Assembly: GCA_016719615.1 (NCBI GenBank)
Contig: JADJYQ010000001.1
Location: 718,501 to 782,500, forward strand
Reading direction: 5' to 3'
DNA from: Saprospiraceae bacterium
GTDB lineage: Bacteria > Bacteroidota > Bacteroidia > Chitinophagales > Saprospiraceae
Length of the DNA stretch: 64,000 nucleotides
A model generated the notes under the pieces. It made no database searches. It was not told the DNA's origin and worked only from the letters and a program-made list of their open reading frames with translations. Below are positions 37,801-44,579 of this stretch, piece after piece. A program made the translations under genes and the position numbers. How positions within the stretch are numbered: the first letter of the stretch is position 1; every line of letters begins with the position of its first letter.

Positions 37801-38718
37801 GTCGAAATTCGGAAATTGATATTGGGCAAGACAGATCGGTTTGTAAATAGCCCTTCATGGAAATTTTTGCTGACGGATTATAAGTTTAAGGATATTGAAG
37901 ATCCTTTGAACGAAAATTATCCAACTGATTTCACGATCAAACAGTTAAACAAGAATTTCTATATCGACTTTACTGGTATAAAAATGGGCGATATTGATGA
38001 CTCTAATATTCCTTCAGGTCTTCAGTCAGGATTGATTACAAGAGCTGCAAATCCTATTCTAGTACATACAGAGGATCAGGAATTGGAAGCTGGGAAAATA
38101 TATGAAATTGAATTCAGGATTTCTCAGTTTGAGCAATTGGATGGAATACAATTGGGATTGCAGGGAGACCAGGAATTGGTAGATTGGATGGAATGGAGTG
38201 AAATACAAGATGGATTTGTGAATGAAGATAATTCATCCGTAAATAATGATGCCAAATCGATGCGGTTGTCTTATGCAAAAATTCCTAATCAACAGCAGCA
38301 AGGAGTTTTCCGTTTGCGAATAAAACTGAATGCCACTGCAAATTTATCGGATGTATTGCACATGGAATGGTTGCCATTTAATTCAGAAGCCTACACTTCT
38401 TCAAATGAAGTAGTACCTGTCAAACTTGAGTTCAATGATATTCACTCCAATTTGAATGGATTGAACTTGCATCAGAATATTCCAAATCCATTCAGTCAAT
38501 CTACGATCATACCTTTTTCAACAGATGAGAGTATGGATATTCAATTGCGAATCTTAGACATGAATGGCCAAATTGTTTATGAAGCCAAACGATTTTATAA
38601 TGCAGGTTATCATGAAGTTGAGATTCATAAATCACAACTTCAAAAAGGAGGAATCTATTACTACCAATTGCGCAATGCGAAAAGCCAAGTTTATCGGAGA
38701 ATGATCCTAATCGACTAA
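25882..38718 (+). CDS. Giant secreted protein 2 (4278 residues): SdrD-B, propeller-like, DUF11 x6, HYR-like, dockerin-like, T9SS tail
   Basis: I start at the ATG at 25882 because the signal peptide follows directly; a GTG at 25846 would add 12 residues. Order of parts: SdrD-B domain (about 48-103, 'GYVYMDLDRNGVKDPGE'), a propeller-like region (about 160-560), a second SdrD-B ('GNYVWIDVNENGIQDGNE', about 563-700), six DUF11-type repeats with acidic linkers (about 727-1690), the 'GNSCWSNILVEDK' module (about 1900-1990), HYR-like domains, four 520-base 'PPDITVTDC' repeats (about 2745-3430), more HYR, a Cna-B/dockerin-like pair (about 3870-4035), a cohesin-like domain and a T9SS tail ('HQNIPNPFSQSTIIPF'). 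SdrD-B domains of this kind bind calcium and stiffen adhesins. It is intact over 12.8 kb. Likely a long surface fibre; ligand unknown. Confidence 0.88.
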   Translation: MRKLRLTHTLGFSLLVKSLKPILNQHFIGIFLILGATTQQVKAQCTAKDHEIAGYVYMDLDRNGVKDPGEIGIGQATVKAFGPQNQLISAILTDGNGHYVIPNIVNQNIFRLEMYAPAGFYYSAMGIQGSQDVRFVEAPACDINFGAFPVNPDCIPSIANVFTTCFVRADGDVTSPTLVGLPFQFNLNTNPYKLAMQNQTGSVWGLAWNKAQQKLYSSAFIKYGAALGIGGTGGIYVTDQQSNQTNLFIDLNAEGVNCGSVTQSNPLHCSYSDAVGKAGLGDMDMSDDDRLLFVSNLYNKSLVIIPVDHPTAANIMEVKVPDPGCSNGNYVIGAVEYYKGKVFIGVTCTAEGSKNKSDFYFHIYEFNILSKSFNIIFSTTFAKEYWLQNPGNQRPVSQWLTNLAFVNDDFMVMGITDRTGHTYCDPVYPLTGEYGDVLMLWKNGNTWQLENKGIAGTRAGNGPNHYEGPGGGEFFGDDYWIVGPGLHPEVAFGSVLVLPGVEEVVSSCYDPVYESFSGGFHKYSTLNGKKSAAIQLYNKQSSAYGKSAGLGDMAIGCPRVPIEIGNYVWIDVNENGIQDGNEKPVKGLELILLDKNCNIIAATTTDNYGYYVFNSGNVDSNMDGQPDEIKSFEDYYLVVNDSRFLVNEAHLILDLDTVKLAAHKSDFELTLVNSDAQLWNSALCGIYNNFPYIHIHTGGSGQNDYSFDIGFVLEKPELPPPPDDKIYDLALIKKVTGSKVVKNGELITFQMIVTNQGNQQIPQFELTDYIETYFQFEPALNPDWSFANGKAKLKVNTAIKPKTEFIAEITLRLNSSLKPDKIINAAEISGMWNENSVVIKDEDSTPDDINGNDKGGVPNSNTDNIIDNNNIDEDDHDSETLPVADLALRNISLNNEPVKRGEVVTFRMEIYNQGNIAASSIDIVNYISSNYVFDPVLNPGWNLNGGKAYTTLQANLQPGSSTSIDIHLKLVQQNINQLSNTAEIYAARDAGANVLVDYDSTPDNNPSNDNGGLLGTETDDLISDAGSLDEDDADPAAISIHDLALILTTDQTKPVKKNQDITFQLTVCNQGNVTVSEHNVVFYTPLGLELSPSDHNGWFIMGGLLRKNTPSFIASGECMTQEVIMRVKTDAIPSELLAKAEITGALDLFGNDISLRDWDSNPDLNPANDAGGVVSTPTDNIFNGDGVSDEDDADPAQLLLMDLALIKLYNNGTSLKYKRQANFSMIMYNQVNIPVSQIEITDYIPEGLALSNFSKQNGWSVSGANAKYLLQTPLLPNSNTSINLQLDHLSNFVANDLVNYAEISEVWGNGSENLSDYDFDSAPDEIKDNDPGGLPNSSTDNVVSANELIDEDDADPAGVPVFDLALTKKLVESKIAYLKGDTVEYIIEISNQGNVIAKDITIVDYLDAKYTFDKSLNDGWSELVDGKVKHLFELTLLPGEKASKSIFLQFAGLNKGELIPNYSEIVSAFDNVGNPGDDFDSSPDENDKNDKGGVPGTLLDNVTDDHGELDEDDHDGADSNPVNFDLAIIKDIDQVIVSRSQLLTFNIRIYNQGITAAKEIELVDYIPEGLILEDPNWATGVSLNGITKAYFQMNEQNGRLPAGGLLPGDSTIAYIKLRVDPNQAAGIIINRAEIYKATNAVNVSDEDSDPDDDPLNDPGGVVFNDSDGSSANPDPLTSPDDEDDADPAGIIIVDLERTVECFCLDNAYNGDDGQFYDELEFRSISGDTWFIYQVDGFYHELSMDPPNIPLPFITGPLGYVLDENNLGDGTSIYTIRGVHVEGIGYYIILSNQYGVKLNSGVNKCNYDELTLLKSQNNVCSGQVVRYEIKDIPNASYEWTLLSGGTIISNPADNLVDVEWTGNIGSTHTLKVDVTLANSCLSPLLIPVTIGSTAGTVSCIGAIQASLSAGCEVQITSQMLLLGGPYDYNSYAVMIFNKDGSLVPNNILNHNHLGKTLIAKVINVCNGNSCWSNILVEDKIKPNITCINDTIDCTLMKSYLKPFIVDNCDTDPQRILVDETIENTPCNDLYSKIVTRTYRAKDASGNYSVDCKMDIFLKRIQLDSLVFPDSLIVPKGNALLCGEFAADANGRPLPSVSGIPLYRGLPAWPNNDNKYCDYIVSYEDLELFTGYTCTRKFRRNWKFTLWYCNTFEVKSYVQLIEIVDHKPPELTCPYNITATTDAYTCNANVWIPMPKAIDSCSQILRIDLLYPGGLIKDFTAQYISLPKGSHKLNFYAYDLCYNVDACTFFVDVIDNTPPVALCDKETVVTLDRFGEVWVPANVFDDGSYDDCHIKSMSVRRMTIQAECGPDDLEFRDSIHFCCKDLGQEVMVMFKVTDHDGNENTCMVTVEVQDKTIPHIYCPHDVTISCHDHFDLNDLSQFGAPRVSDNCNTTYTEQVFPNIDQCREGYIDRVFTAGNGVGIDVCVQRIWIINPSPFKESDIIWPLDYETSGCLVNGLLPETLPQGYGFPDIDEDICDLVGISYQDHTFRFINGSDACYKIIRKWKVINWCRLYDPITNDPIIYTREQIIKIHNKVAPTILTGCTDTVFAIIDTSCAGGDAYLVATADDDCTLDNEIVWEYHIDLNKDGIEDYSNLGVGAVINASGFYPLGKHSIKYVFEDRCGNKSVCTVNFEILNCKPPTAYCKVGLSTSLVPMDVNGNGSVDDEFVIIWAKDFDHGSYHPCGYPLTYSFGKDTTVKSAKYDCDSIGRRTVTICVTASNGKQDCCNTYIDIQDNNNVSFCGCVKFPPNVTITDCSQNTDPVVIDSRPSIGNCTGCTHTGTSYKDSVALNVPNTCLAVYRTWKVTFDCVGEPGRTFDRTQVIIVTTDLKESDIVWPKDSVIVDNCRGSIDTADVGEVPRFCVHNSDVMLMYEDQEIRREANCVFYERIWRVFSKCVPSQTYSFRQVLKVIEGAGIRYILPPDITVTDCHVSFDPGALNGVPKTNCPCPTFQHTFVDSIVQSEPNTCYVIYRKWTSVFNCPPDVSGTFRGTQKITVRITLTVNDIQWPEDSVLVDNCRGSVDTSLINNVPRLKKDFCGEVTITFTDQTISQNDTCRIIHRTWTVLNTCSAAPQLERFTFLQVLKVTKPSGPQVKFPADITVTDCKKVLLPDSLNGFPKLNCPCNVFTHTFQDSLVTTEPNTCYVIYRKWTSIYNCPPEVSGTFRGTQKITIRINLNPLDIMWPNDTVIVDNCPGSVDTAVINNTPKLTKDYCGYVVFRYTDQILTTSGDTCRWIRRTWIASNECSDPPTKQEFSFIQILKVTNPIKPRVTIPPDITVTDCKQSLKPEMLNGVPKALCVCDSVSFWYKDDTIYTNPEVCFVIERNWEIRFICEPDYDSTFFYVQKITLDVDLNPNDITWPAPFFVSFTCNPTLDPSITGSPSLKKDYCGLVAFSFSDQPGSSGPCNGLLRTWTAINVCSPTQRFQFIQIIETKNQDPPSITCPRDTIVAADGNTCGKILVLPNPTLNNNCNTGVTFTNNAPPVFPVGMTFVVFTAQDSCGNVATCTTKVTVIENVPPEITCPGNVTISCGDDTNDLTPYGTASATDNCPGVVITETVTRNLNICDIGTITRKFVAIDASGNRDSCTQTITVQNIDPLDEVDIIWPPSPITVGECEDFDPNVTGVPGFDSSGISCLRARITSVDTNWCEIRTDCEWERTWTVYDTCSDRTFTFVQLIIIDDKNEPNILGVNDTTVYANDSMCNNFITLIAFVDNCDSANISIMNDSQFGVNNEENASGLYPVGTTVVTFTAVDGCCNVATKMVSITVIDTVAPEFTCRKVVKKIQDDGCADFNSQEFILKVDDNCTDSAFIMTSFNRDDFSDTIRTICCDSITNYEYTTAVKVYFKDQAGNIDSCCTLLQAVDEDTICGPTLLSHIKGFVRTRKDLNMQGVEVMLDNGLAGSVNSGMDGYYGFYNMPSGGSYKVGSSHDINPLNGVSTADIIHIQRHILGIATFADPLKHIAADVNSNKKVTTADIVEIRKLILGKTDRFVNSPSWKFLLTDYKFKDIEDPLNENYPTDFTIKQLNKNFYIDFTGIKMGDIDDSNIPSGLQSGLITRAANPILVHTEDQELEAGKIYEIEFRISQFEQLDGIQLGLQGDQELVDWMEWSEIQDGFVNEDNSSVNNDAKSMRLSYAKIPNQQQQGVFRLRIKLNATANLSDVLHMEWLPFNSEAYTSSNEVVPVKLEFNDIHSNLNGLNLHQNIPNPFSQSTIIPFSTDESMDIQLRILDMNGQIVYEAKRFYNAGYHEVEIHKSQLQKGGIYYYQLRNAKSQVYRRMILID
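28060..30945 (+). repeat. Six in-frame DUF11-type repeats with acidic DEDD linkers (giant protein 2)
   Basis: Each unit is about 155-170 residues and starts 'DLAL(I/T)K', contains 'F...(I/V)YNQGN' and 'DYI', and ends in 'D.DS.PD..P.ND.GG' then 'DEDDHD' or 'DEDDADPA'. The linkers have the look of calcium-binding Asp-rich turns. The units are divergent in DNA, so the array is old. Confidence 0.85.
34117..36170 (+). repeat. Four in-frame ~520-base HYR-related repeats (giant protein 2)
   Basis: Units begin near 34117, 34636, 35160 and 35691 with 'PP(D/N)(I/V)T(V/I)TDC', and contain 'NTCYVIYRKWTS..NCPP' and 'WP.D(S/T)V(L/I)VDNC.GS(V/I)DT'. Units 2 and 3 are most alike. Spacing is 519-531 bases and all lie in frame. 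Confidence 0.85.
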
Positions 38719-38759
38719 GGTTCAAAGATATAGTGTGTAGTAATCGGTTTCGTTTTTTG

Positions 38760-38788
38760 CAGCTCCCGTTCATTCGGGAGCTGTTTTT
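38760..38788 (+). terminator. Rho-independent terminator after giant gene 2
   Basis: A CAGCTCCCG / CGGGAGCTG perfect nine-pair hairpin with a TTCATT loop, followed by five T. Confidence 0.92.
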
Positions 38789-38808
38789 AGAAAAAATATT
38801 AAAAAAAA

Positions 38809-38840
38809 TTGTAATATGTAATAAGAACAATTTATCTTTG
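38809..38840 (+). promoter_or_regulatory. Predicted promoter of giant gene 3
   Basis: TATCTTTG at 38833-38840 matches TAnnTTTG exactly, with TTG at 38809-38811 upstream. The leader to the ATG at 38914 would be about 68 bases. Confidence 0.6.
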
Positions 38841-38913
38841 TCCCGAAGCACACCCAAGCGCTCTTTTAGCATCTGAACAGAATTTAGCGAAGGTTCATTT
38901 TAAAATAAGAAAT

Positions 38914-41900
38914 ATGAAACTATTTTCTTCGCTACGTCTTTTGTCTTTTATTAGTATTATTTTTTCGGTGTTCAATTCTGAGCTACGAGCTCAAGGATTT
39001 TGTGACATTGATACACAAGCACCCGTAATTTCCAATTGTCCACCAGACTATACCATAAATATTGGTAATTTTAGTTGTTTTGTAAGTGCCGGAGTTCCAC
39101 AACCATCGCAATTAGCTGCTGATAATTGTGGTCTCGTAAATGGTTTTGGTGCTGCATCCTTTTTTACTTATCACAATGAAATTAACGCTGGTTTTGGAGA
39201 CGACGGTCAATTCATTCAACATGCTTTTGATTCCATTACCATCGTTGGCACTACAAATGGAAATGCCGGTGTAAACAATCGATTTAATGTTTGTTTCTAT
39301 GCCAGTTGTTTTGGAACAATTTCATTCAATTGGAGGGCACGAATGAATAATGGCGATGGATTTGCCGGGGACCGCGCCAGATTGATGATTGATCATCAGG
39401 AACACGGAGTGGCGGTAAATGCTGTATTAACGACAGGAAATGGAAATTCTGCCTCGGGCGCTGTTATTGCGCAACAAGTTCTTGCAGGTGACAGAGTTTG
39501 TTTTGAAGTACAATCTGATAACCAAGGGGGTGTAGATAGTTTCACTATATACGATTTAGTTTTCGTCCCAATAGCACTTGGAGTTCATCAAACCAAAGGA
39601 CCCAAAAGTGGAGAGTTATTTATTCCAGGAATTCATCCTATGGAATTTGTTGCAACAGACTGTTCTGGCAACTCTTCTGTTTGTCAGTATAATATTATAG
39701 TGGTGCAGGAGCCTGGTAAAGATTTATTTGACTATTGTCCTTCGAATACTACTGTTATATTGGATTATCCTACTGATTGTGATACCATTGTAAATGCATT
39801 AACTCCGATAACGGCAGATGCGTGCAGTTTGGTAGTTGGATTCAAAAGGGAAATGGATCCAAGGATTATCGGTCCTATTTTAGAAGAGTTTGCTGAACCA
39901 GGCATGGGCGATGGTATAATTGGTACTGATGGTATCATGTGGGTGAGTCATAACGAAGATAGTTTGCGATTAATAGGTATTAACAACGGCACTCCCGGAG
40001 ATGACCGAAATGACACCTCATCGATTAAAGCATGTGTGCAGCCTCTTTGCGCTGGTGTTGCTGAGTTTGATTGGTCTGCAAGCATTGAAGCTAATCTCGG
40101 GAATTTTAGAAGAGATGAGGCGGGAATTATATTTAATGGAAAGGATAGTATCCTCTCCATTCCTCCTTCTGGATTTTTTGCATCAGGAACTGTTTCGCTT
40201 CAACTCGATGGAGTCAATCCATTGTGCTTCTATGTCCGTTCAACTAACATGGCTTTTGAAGATACTTTGACGATTACAAATTTTAGCATGACTTACGATG
40301 ATCCTATACTGACTCAAATCAGTGGCGTGGATATAAATACTCCGATAGGTCCTGGAATTTACGATTATGAATTTGAGGCGGCAGATTGTTATGGTAATTT
40401 AGATACCTGTGCATTTCAGGTTACGGTAATAGGTAGTGGTCCAATGCCTTGCAAAAATATCAATCTCTCCCTCGATGAAAATTGCCTGGCTACAGTTACA
40501 CCAGACATGTTGGTTACAGGAGTTTGCACCGGAACGATGATCGTTGAATTAACGCATTACGGAATTCCGGTCGATAATCCGATAAACCAGGATTGGTTGT
40601 GGAAACACATCACCGCAAAAGTAACCGATACACTTACGGGCAATAGTTGCTGGAGTGATATTGTGATAGAAGATAAATTGGCACCGGTGATTGTATGCCG
40701 TGCAGATACGGTTGATTGCAATTTGGTGGAAGAGAATTTTCCATTGAATTATGATGGATTTGATTGCAGCAAATACACCGTTACTACCATTGGTGAGCGG
40801 TTTGAACATTACGATTGTAATGATTTATTTTTGAAGGGAATCTTCAGAGATATTGAAATTAAAGATGAGCAAGGTGGAGTTGATTACTGTACAGATACGA
40901 TTTATGTAAAAAGAATTACACTAGGTGATATTTTCTTACCTGATCAACAAGTTGATTTATATTGTAACCGGCCGATTGATTTAGATGAGAATGGAAATCC
41001 AAGTCCTGAAATAACTGGATTGCCATATCACTATCAGACTGATGGAACGCTGAATTTTATCTGGCCTTTAAATGAATTATTAGATTGTCATTTATTTATC
41101 AGCTATGAAGATCTTGACCTTGGAGAAATAAACTGTGTCCGGAAAATAATGAGAATGTGGACCATCCGCGAATGGTGGTGTCATACGGAAATTACCAGAA
41201 ATATTCCGCAGTTAATCATTATCAGAGGCATCGATGGACCTGAAATCACACACATGCCATATGGTTTTGATGCAACGACAGGTCCGCGCAGTTGTTATGC
41301 AAGAGTATTGTTACCACCGATTGAAGCACGTGATGTATGTCATGATGATCTAAGAATAGATATCGCATATCCGGGCGGCATTTTGTTGAATCAAAATGGC
41401 GGCTGGGTTGATTTACCTGTAGGAAAAGACACGATTTATTATAGAGTCTATGATGCTTGTTACAATTTAACTGAAGTTTATATCATCATCAATGTGATTG
41501 ATGCAACGGAACCGGTAGCAGTTTGCGATAGGAATACAGTTGTTGCACTCAACAGGTTTGGAGAGACCTGGGTACCGGCAGAAGTATTTGACGATGGCAG
41601 TTTTGATGAATGCGCAGTACATCATTTTGAAGTGAGAAGAATGCAGGATGATTATTGCAACACAAGAGGGGAAGATGATTGGGGTCCGGAAGTTGGATTT
41701 TGTTGCGAAGATGTGAATCAAACTGTAATGGTCGGATTTAAAGTGATTGATCATAGCGGTAACGAAGCCATTTGCATGGTCAATGTTGAAGTTCAGGATA
41801 AAGAAGCTCCACAAATCAGTTGTCCGCCAAATATTACGGTTGATTGCAGATTTGATATAGACTACAATAATTTGGAAGTGTTTGGTAAAGTAGTTACGGA

Positions 41901-44282
41901 TACATCTGTAAGGAAAAAATCATTATTGATCCAAGCTATTACCATCATATAGACGGTCATCCATTAGACGGATATGCAGCAGATAATTGTCCACCCACGA
42001 TTTTGGAAAGACTATATCTCGGACCTGAATTGAACCAATGCGGAATCGGATACTTTTACCGGTATTTTGCAGCACGCGATCAACAAGGTAATTACAGCCA
42101 GGAATGCTTTCAAAGAATTACCGTTGTAAATCACCACATATTTGATAACAATGATATCGACTGGCCGGATGATTACGAGACCTCAGATATCTGCGATCCA
42201 AATCAATTGATTCCGGAAAGATTGTTTTATCCTTATGATAAACCAGTAACGAATGACGATGAATGCAGTTTAATCGGATTGAGTTATCACGATCATGTAT
42301 TGTCACCTACCAATGTTGGAGATCCATGTTTTAAAATAATTAGAGTGTGGAAAGTGATCGACTGGTGTCAAAGAGATATTGATAACAATGTGATCATTTG
42401 GCAGGATACACAATACATCAAAGTATTTAATTACGTAGATCCAACTATAGACAGAATCAGTCCTGATACGACCATTTGCAGTTACGATGTCAATTGCAGA
42501 CCTATACCTGTAAGTTTTTCTATTGAAGCTTCAGATGATTGCACAAATTTTGACGAACTGTTGTATATCTGTAAAATAGATTACCATAGCGATGGTACCA
42601 TCGATTTTATACAAAGCAGAATCGGAGTTGATGAAGTGAATGGGACGTGGCCATTAGGTACACACCTGGTGAAATGGGAAGTCGAAGACCGTTGTGGAAA
42701 TACCGCGAAGTCTAGTTTCACGTTGGAATTGCTCAACTGCAAACCACCCGTTGCATATTGTCTGAACGGATTGTCGACGAGCCTGGTGCCTATGGATCTT
42801 ACCGGCGATGGAATTCCGGATGTAGCCATGGATACCGTTTGGGCAAAGGATTTTGATGCGGGTTCTTATCATAATTGTGGATATTATGTGGTATTGAGTT
42901 TTTCAGCAGATACCAACGATATATACCGGATATTTGATTGCGACGATCGCGGATTGCAGGAAGTAGAAATGTGGGTGACAGATATCAATGGCAACACTTC
43001 ATTCTGCAGAACTTTTATAGATATCCAGGACAATAGCCATTTTTGCCCGCCTATGTTTACCAATGCTAAAGTTGAGGGCGAAATCATGACCGAAGTGATG
43101 GACAGGGTAGAGAATGTACGGATAGAGTTATTGAATTCAGGCCGGAATGAACTGATGACCAATACCAATGGCGGATATTTATTTGATCAGATTCCGACGA
43201 ATCAAAAATACGAACTAACGCCAAGAAAGACCGATGGCTGGGTGAATGGAGTAAGTACAGCAGACATTGTCAAAATTCAAAGACATATATTGGGCATCGA
43301 GCCTCTTACATCCGGATATAAAATGATAGCAGCAGATGCCAATCGCAGCGGAGAGATTACGGCGAAGGACGTATCTGAATTGAGACGATTGATCCTTGGT
43401 ATTACAAATGAAATCCAGGGCAACACCAGTTGGAGATTTGTACATGCATTACATGCATTCAACGATGTCAGCAATGCATTAAAACAAGTTATTCCTGAAT
43501 CTTATGAAATATCGAGTTTGCATAGCGATATGAAACTTGATTTTTATGCAGTGAAAGTGGGAGACCTCAATGGTACCGCAGCAACAAAGGGATTTGGAAG
43601 TATAAGCAATAGAAGTGGACAAGTATTAGAGCTGGAAGCAGATGCAATAGCATTGATGAAAGGTGAGGAAACAGAGATTGCGCTGCGAATTGTAAACGGC
43701 AAGAATTATAACGGATTACAGTTTACCCTGGAATGGCTGACGCAACAATTAGAAATCATTGGAGTGGAAGGCAATTCGAAAAAAGGAGTAAGCGATGACC
43801 ATTATTCATTGCATCAATTGACCAACGGAAAGCTGAGCTTAAGTTGGAATGGCAATATGGAAGATGGAATGGAGTTGTTGACATTAAAAGTTAGAGCAAA
43901 GGAAAATTGTAATACTTCTGAAGTCTTGCGCATCGGACAAAGTATCACTCCGGCACTCAGTGTAGTCAATGATGGAAGTGAAGGTCAGCTTGCAATTAAG
44001 TTCAGAGGAAGCAGTCAGGAAACATTTGTGGTCATCCCCAATGAACCGAATCCTTGGAATGAAGAAACGATGATTGGAATGATCTTACCACAAAACGGAA
44101 CAGTCAAGTTGACCGTTTACGATGTAAGCGGTAAAATACATTTCATCGATCAGATGGAATTGACAAAAGGATACCATGAATACCGGATCGGCAAAGAGCA
44201 GGTAAATCAGGCAGGAGTCTATTACTATCAGCTTGATTACAGAGATGCAAGCCACACCGGAAAGATGGTGATTATGGATTAG
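38914..44282 (+). CDS. Giant secreted protein 3 (about 1790 residues, one frameshift): jelly-roll-like inserts in HYR, dockerin-like pair, T9SS tail
   Basis: The frame runs 38914-41952 and then continues in another frame to 44282. Comparing with the copy in gene 4, the cause is one missing G at 41912-41914 (AAGGAAAA against AAGGGAAAA), so I read one gene. Signal peptide at residues 1-27. The variable part has two HYR-like domains ('NCPPDYTINIG', 'YCPSNTTVILD') each holding a strand-rich, jelly-roll-like insert ('VCFYASCFGTISFNWRAR' and the related 'ACVQPLCAGVAEFDW'). Then come the 'GNSCWSDIVIEDK' module, HYR-like domains with 'PVAVCDRNTVV', a dockerin-like pair ('NGVSTADIVKIQRHILG', 'AADANRSGEITAKDVSELR'), a cohesin-like domain and a T9SS tail ('PNEPNPWNEETMIGMIL'). 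The last 2.9 kb are almost identical to gene 4. Confidence 0.85.
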
Positions 44283-44336
44283 AGCATTATTAGTAGTAAT
44301 TTTTATAGGGCTCTGGCTTCGGTCAGGGCCTTTTTT
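41460..44336 (+). repeat. Near-identical 2.88 kb block, copy A (3' part of giant gene 3)
   Basis: From 'ttacaatttaactgaag' to the terminator, this block matches 48265-51143 with only a few substitutions (for example GAATCA against GGACAA near 41713, and GGTACA against GGCACA near 42658) plus indels. It includes the stop codon, the noncoding tail and the terminator, which implies recent duplication or gene conversion. Confidence 0.9.
44309..44336 (+). terminator. Rho-independent terminator after giant gene 3
   Basis: GGCTCTGGC / GTCAGGGCC stem with a TTCG tetraloop and six T. It is identical to the terminator of gene 4. Confidence 0.9.
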
Positions 44337-44465
44337 ATGCCGGTTAAATTTAAAACATATTTATTTAATTAAAGTATATATAACAGATATTCAATAATAT
44401 ATGTATTTTTATAAATTTACATATCTAAATTATATAATATGTTAGTAAAATTGCGAATTAAAGTT

Positions 44466-44473
44466 TAATTTTG
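44466..44473 (+). promoter_or_regulatory. Predicted -7 box of giant gene 4
   Basis: TAATTTTG matches TAnnTTTG exactly; the nearest upstream TTG (44451) is closer than ideal, so the -33 element is unclear. Leader about 100 bases. Confidence 0.45.
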
Positions 44474-44579
44474 TGAAAGTTCATAAGTAGAACTTTATTT
44501 ATTTAGTGCTTCTCAGTAATTTCCCGACTCGGATCACTTCAAAACGAAATTTAGTTATTTTCTAATAACTAAATCCTCA

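Noticed and set aside
41905..41960. Programmed ribosomal frameshifting in giant gene 3
   Set aside because: The other copy has the extra G and reads through in frame; there is no slippery heptamer shared between the break sites, and the other breaks are at different positions.
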